Positions 22,099 through 22,237 of a DNA stretch of 22,237 nucleotides are shown here, in pieces. Every line of letters starts with the position of its first letter. Within the stretch, counting starts at the first letter, position 1. The stretch lies in the NCBI GenBank assembly GCA_900557675.1, contig USTO01000004.1, positions 1-22,237 of the forward strand, in the 5' to 3' direction. Made by a program: the position numbers and the translations under genes. This DNA is from an uncultured Mollicutes bacterium. GTDB lineage: Bacteria; Bacillota_I; Bacilli_A; RF39; UBA660. The notes under the pieces were generated by a model that was not told the origin of the DNA, searched no databases, and worked only from the letters and a program-made list of their open reading frames with translations.

Positions 22099-22119
22099 TC
22101 ACTTTATTTTCCACCTCAT
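22099..22119 (-). other. mini reading frame in Rpn leader 2
   Basis: AAAGGAGGTGGACG precedes ATG 22119, followed by five codons and TGA (peptide MRWKIK). It lies 54 bases before the Rpn start. Leader 1 has a three-codon frame in a similar place. Confidence 0.35.
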
Positions 22120-22160
22120 CGTCCACCTCCTTTCACCTTATCCCCCAATTTTATTCTTTC

Positions 22161-22237
22161 TATTATTATTATTACCAAAAATTTCAAAAATTCCCCCCTC
22201 AGGAGGCCAATTTCTTCCTAAAACATATATTAAATGG
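22161..22237 (-). repeat. 77-base upstream element of Rpn cassette, copy 2
   Basis: Gap-free match to 14640-14716 (66 of 77). It runs to the window edge, so its true outer end is unknown. Confidence 0.85.
22188..22213 (-). promoter_or_regulatory. terminator-like hairpin in Rpn leader 2
   Basis: On the - strand: AAATT, GG, CCTCC, loop TGA, GGGGG, G, AATTT, followed by TGAAATTTTT. Same stem as 14667-14692 with pair-preserving changes. Confidence 0.55.

Noticed and set aside
1..22237. tRNA, rRNA or IS elements with standard transposases
   Set aside because: Reading by eye showed no cloverleaf with a CCA-type acceptor, no rRNA-like GC-rich block and no DDE transposase frame. A covariance-model search would be needed to be sure for tRNAs.
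1..22237. Mycoplasma genetic code (TGA as Trp)
   Set aside because: TGA ends several genes at the right place and Trp is written TGG in conserved positions such as the ltaS and fibre-protein tails.

Overview
The window is AT-rich DNA from a low-GC Bacillota. A gut-type Bacilli lineage near RF39 or Mycoplasmatota is my guess. TGA is used as a stop (ends of the genes at 790, 4893 and 17225) and Trp is TGG, so the code is standard and not the Mycoplasma code. A lipoteichoic acid synthase implies a Gram-positive envelope. The + strand is rich in G and T even across genes on the - strand, so it is probably the leading replication strand. Promoters follow TTGnnn-17-TATnAT and ribosome sites are strong (AAAGGAGG).

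Layout. 1-1557: the end of a + operon with an epsilon-like F1 ATPase fragment, a five-helix membrane protein and a divergent F1 gamma-like subunit, resembling the F1-like ATPases of mycoplasmas. 1656-3749: a coiled-coil protein with a long acidic tail, with its own promoter and terminator. 4072-6293: three paralogous TasA/CalY-like secreted proteins, each with a near-identical promoter and a C-x8-C loop. 6283-7407 (-): tmcAL, for tRNA-Met wobble modification. 7569-13306 (-): an operon ltaS, yfhO, gtrB, gtrA, that is, a lipoteichoic acid polymerase plus a three-part set for decorating the polymer with sugar outside the cell. 13513-14716 (-): an Rpn-family nuclease cassette. 14818-15012: an orphan promoter/terminator pair, perhaps a small RNA. 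15105-16290 (+): a Ham1-like pyrophosphatase and a PAP2 phosphatase. 16344-20963 (+): an E2/CAT-like acyltransferase, an acyl-CoA ligase, folD and a GT4 glycosyltransferase. 20996-22237 (-): a second Rpn cassette.

Three things stand out. (1) A 13-base motif, ACCCCCGATAGGG, occurs four times exactly and once in variant form, always on the + strand, inside genes of either direction and between genes: a candidate polar chromosome motif. (2) The two Rpn genes share a 77-base upstream element (66/77 identical), a terminator-like leader hairpin, a mini reading frame, a similar 3' hairpin and an internal Shine-Dalgarno/ATG that could give a separate C-terminal protein. Their base skew is opposite to that of resident - strand genes, pointing to recent arrival. 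(3) The triplet of secreted fibre-like proteins has copies with clearly different codon use. Envelope building (lipoteichoic acid, glycosylation, lipid activation, PAP2, glycolipid-type glycosyltransferase, surface fibres) is the common theme of the rest.
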